A DNA stretch of 64,000 nt, taken from positions 157,094 through 221,093 of the forward strand of contig NZ_BSTM01000013.1 of the NCBI RefSeq assembly GCF_030269515.1, written 5' to 3'. The notes under the pieces are model-generated. The model saw only the letters and a list, made by a program, of their open reading frames with translations, had not been told where the DNA came from and did not search any database. Position numbers and translations under genes: made by a program. Shown here in pieces: positions 61,835-64,000 of the stretch (position 1 is its first letter; the number at the start of each line of letters is the position of its first letter). The DNA is from Actinomadura sp. NBRC 104412 (GTDB taxonomy: Bacteria; Actinomycetota; Actinomycetes; Streptosporangiales; Streptosporangiaceae).

Positions 61835-62865
61835 GCACGATGCGAGCCGTCCAGGTCACCGGTTACCACGACAACCTGCGGGCCGCCGAGGTCCCCATCC
61901 CCGTGCCCGAGGGACCCCTGGACGTCGTCGTACGGATCGGCGGCGCCGGGGTGTGCCGCACCGACCTGCACATCCTGGAGGGCCAGTGGGCCGAGAAGAC
62001 CGGGGTGCCGCTGCCGTACACGATCGGGCACGAGAACGCCGGATGGGTGCACGCCGTGGGCTCCGCGGTCACCAACGTCGCCGAGGGGGACAAGGTGATC
62101 GTGCACCCGCTGATCACCTGCGGGCTGTGCCGGGCCTGCCGGGCCGGGGACGACATGCACTGCGAGAACGGCAGGTTCCCCGGGATCGACACCGACGGCG
62201 GGTACGCCGACTACCTCAGGACGTCCGCGCGCAGCCTGGTGCGGATCGACGACTCGCTCGAACCCGCCGACGTGGCGGCGCTCGCGGACGCCGGCCTCAC
62301 CGCCTACCACGTCGCGGCGAAGGCCGCGCGGCGGCTGACCCCGCGCGACCGGTGCGTGGTCATCGGGGCCGGGGGCCTCGGGCACATCGGCATCCAGGTG
62401 CTCAAGGCGATCAGCCCCGCCGAGCTGATCGTGGTGGACCGCAACCCCGACGCGCTGAAACTGGCCGTCTCCATCGGCGCCGACCACGGCGTGCTCGCCG
62501 ACGGGACCCAGGTCGAGCAGGTCCTCGACCGCACCGGCGGGCACGGCGCCGAGGTCGTCGTCGACTTCGTCGGCGAGGGCGGCGCCACCGCGGACGGCGT
62601 GCGGATGCTGCGCCGCGCGGGCGACTACCACGTGGTCGGGTACGGGGAGAACATCGACGTCCCGACGATCGACATCATCTCCACCGAGATCAGCTTCGTG
62701 GGGAACCTGGTCGGCTCGTACTCCGACCTGAGCGACCTGATGGCCCTGGCGGCGCGCGGCGCGGTCACCCTGCACACCGCGAAGTACGCCCTGGACGACT
62801 TCCAGACCGCCCTCGACGACCTGGACGCCGGCCGCGTCCGGGGCCGCGCCGTCCTCGTCCCCTGA
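61831..62865 (+). CDS. Zinc-dependent NAD(P) alcohol dehydrogenase
   Basis: 344 residues starting MSTMRAVQVTGYHDN. Catalytic zinc ligands: Cys42 (GVCRTDLH), His67 and Glu68 (GHENAG). Structural zinc: Cys97, Cys100, Cys103, Cys111 (CGLCRACRAGDDMHC). The NAD motif is GAGGLGHIGIQVL, followed by acidic VVDRN, so NAD is preferred. In propane-oxidising actinomycetes the homologous gene oxidises propanol. Here it closes the amidohydrolase/MIP18 operon. A strong hairpin follows. Confidence 0.9.
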   Translation: MSTMRAVQVTGYHDNLRAAEVPIPVPEGPLDVVVRIGGAGVCRTDLHILEGQWAEKTGVPLPYTIGHENAGWVHAVGSAVTNVAEGDKVIVHPLITCGLCRACRAGDDMHCENGRFPGIDTDGGYADYLRTSARSLVRIDDSLEPADVAALADAGLTAYHVAAKAARRLTPRDRCVVIGAGGLGHIGIQVLKAISPAELIVVDRNPDALKLAVSIGADHGVLADGTQVEQVLDRTGGHGAEVVVDFVGEGGATADGVRMLRRAGDYHVVGYGENIDVPTIDIISTEISFVGNLVGSYSDLSDLMALAARGAVTLHTAKYALDDFQTALDDLDAGRVRGRAVLVP

Positions 62866-62879
62866 CCGTCCGGACGGCG

Positions 62880-62911
62880 GGCCGGCCGCCGGGCGATCCC
62901 GGCGGCCGGCC
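62880..62911 (+). terminator. Strong hairpin terminator of the alcohol dehydrogenase operon
   Basis: A perfect 14-bp stem (62880-62893 and 62898-62911) with a 4-base loop, 15 bases after the stop codon. Confidence 0.7.
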
Positions 62912-63008
62912 GATCCTGTGACCGGGCCGTGCCGCGCGCCTCGTGGTGCTACGGTCGGGGTTCCGGAAGCCGCGCGATTGTGCTGTCCGCCCAGGATCGG
63001 AGAGTGCG

Positions 63009-63803
63009 ATGGAGACGTCCTCCCGGCTGCCGCGCGATGTCGACGCCAGCAGGGCCAACGACGCACGCCTGTGCGACTACGCCCTCGGCGGCAAGGACAA
63101 CTACGCCGCCGACCGCGCCGCCGCGAAGAAGCTGGTGGAGGCGTTCGACGAGACGCGCTACCTGCTGCCCGAGGTGCACCGCTTCCGCACCCGCGCGCTG
63201 GAGGCGCTGCTGGACGCGGGCATCCGGCAGTTCCTCGAGCTCGGCTGCGGGATGCCCGGCAGGCACAACGTGCACGACATCGTCCACGCGCGGGATCCGC
63301 GGGCCCAGGTCGTCTACACCGACATCGACGCGGTCGCGGTCACCCACTTCCTGGCCCTGCGGCCGACCATGGCGACCGCGGTGCAGGTGGACGTCCGCGA
63401 CCCCGCGGCCGTCCTCGGCCATCCCGACGTCGCCGCGCGGCTCGACCTGGACCGCCCGGTCGGCGTGCTGATGGTCGCGGTGCTGCACCTCGTGCACGAC
63501 GAGGACGACCCGGACCGGATCGTCGCGGGCTACCGCGAGGCCATGGCCCCCGGCAGCCATCTGGTGTACTGCGACCTGAGCGGCGACGAGCAGCCCGCCG
63601 ACCGCGCGGCGCGCTACCGGCGCACCGCCGACGAGATCGGGATTCCCGTCTCGATGCGGGGCCGGGAGCGGGTGTCGCGCTTCCTCACCGGGCTCGACCT
63701 GCTCGAACCGGGCCTGGTGCCGCCGCCGGACTGGCGCCCTTCCGGCGTCCCGTCCCACCCTCCCACCGGGTGGCTGCTGGCGGGGGTCGGCCGCAAACCC
63801 TGA
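63009..63803 (+). CDS. SAM-dependent methyltransferase, DUF574 family (copy 3)
   Basis: The ATG at 63009 with GGAG upstream gives 264 residues. The signature LCDYALGGKDNYAADR, motif FLELGCGMPGRHNVHDIV, VYTDIDAVAVTHFLAL and the end LLAGVGRKP are present. Compared with copies 1 and 2 it has VYTDID instead of VYVDND after the SAM motif. Substrate unknown. Confidence 0.9.
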   Translation: METSSRLPRDVDASRANDARLCDYALGGKDNYAADRAAAKKLVEAFDETRYLLPEVHRFRTRALEALLDAGIRQFLELGCGMPGRHNVHDIVHARDPRAQVVYTDIDAVAVTHFLALRPTMATAVQVDVRDPAAVLGHPDVAARLDLDRPVGVLMVAVLHLVHDEDDPDRIVAGYREAMAPGSHLVYCDLSGDEQPADRAARYRRTADEIGIPVSMRGRERVSRFLTGLDLLEPGLVPPPDWRPSGVPSHPPTGWLLAGVGRKP

Positions 63804-63851
63804 ACGGCCTGATCCGCTCGTCTCGTTCAGGGCGCTTGGTTCGGGGCGCGC

Positions 63852-64000
63852 TTAGTTCAGGGCGCTCTGGTCCTCCTGGTCCTGGAGCCAGCGTTCGGCG
63901 TCGATCGCCGCCGCACAACCGGTCCCCGCCGCCGTGACCGCCTGCCGATAGAGGTGATCCACCACATCACCACACGCGAACACCCCCGGCACACTCGTCC
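63852..64000 (-). CDS. trxB: Thioredoxin reductase, C-terminal end (continues beyond window)
   Basis: The leftward frame from the window edge reads TSVPGVFACGDVVDHLYRQA, then VTAAGTGCAAAIDAERWL and ends at TAA 63852-63854. GVFACGDV...YRQAVTAAGxGCxAA is the FAD-binding end of thioredoxin-disulfide reductases. Only about 49 residues lie inside the window. The active-site CxxC is outside it. Confidence 0.85.
   Translation of the reverse strand, partial: TSVPGVFACGDVVDHLYRQAVTAAGTGCAAAIDAERWLQDQEDQSALN

Noticed and set aside
63820..63870. Direct repeat GTTCAGGGCGCT near the trxB end
   Set aside because: Only two short copies 30 bases apart with no hairpin or known element; likely local slippage.

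Overview
This 64 kb window is GC-rich, densely coded DNA from an actinomycete. The best guess is Thermomonosporaceae (Actinomadura or Spirillospora-like). Support comes from frequent GTG starts, three paralogues of the DUF574 SAM-dependent methyltransferase family, a Scr1/DUF397/ATP-binding regulatory trio, a class F sortase, a squalene-type hopanoid operon and MmyB/PucR-type regulators. The assignment rests on gene content only. No rRNA, tRNA, CRISPR array, intact transposase or integrase was seen.

Left part (1 to about 32.8 kb): mostly small single genes and short operons. It starts with a GAF/PucR regulator cut by the window edge and a secreted esterase. Next comes a scar where 5'-truncated tails of an M14-type peptidase and a GH3-type glycosidase lie back to back. 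Then follow an AlkZ-like winged-helix protein, a secreted protein, an MmyB regulator divergent from an aldo/keto reductase, and a large APH-like/STAND ATPase/TPR protein near a PH-like protein and a membrane Ser/Thr kinase. A surface-protein/sortase pair, a dioxygenase with a divergent AraC regulator, a frameshifted DO-GTPase pseudogene, and a hydantoinase A/B plus N-carbamoylsarcosine-amidase-like operon complete this part.

Middle part (about 32.8 to 48.4 kb): this stretch looks like a genomic island. It is bounded by two direct copies of the 3' end of hpnH, which encode the same 32 residues but differ at about a dozen bases. Inside are a second STAND/TPR/APH-like protein with the domain order reversed, an FkbM methyltransferase, the Scr1 trio, and a TPR regulator divergent from a tight HIT / PLP aminotransferase-fold / TSCPD / methyltransferase cluster of unknown function. 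A TetR remnant, a BsuBI/PstI-type restriction-modification pair and a kinase remnant follow.

Right part (48.4 to 64 kb): the hopanoid operon hpnC-hpnD-hpnE-polyprenyl synthase-shc-(HpnG-like::IspH fusion)-hpnH runs leftward with translational overlaps. It should make squalene, cyclise it to hopene and add the adenosyl side chain. Beyond it are an APH-like gene and a GNAT gene. A GAF/Fis activator follows, divergent from an amidohydrolase / MIP18-like / zinc alcohol dehydrogenase operon that resembles the accessory genes of propane monooxygenase clusters but has no monooxygenase here. A perfect 13-bp-arm palindrome sits between these divergent units. A third DUF574 gene and the 3' end of trxB close the window.
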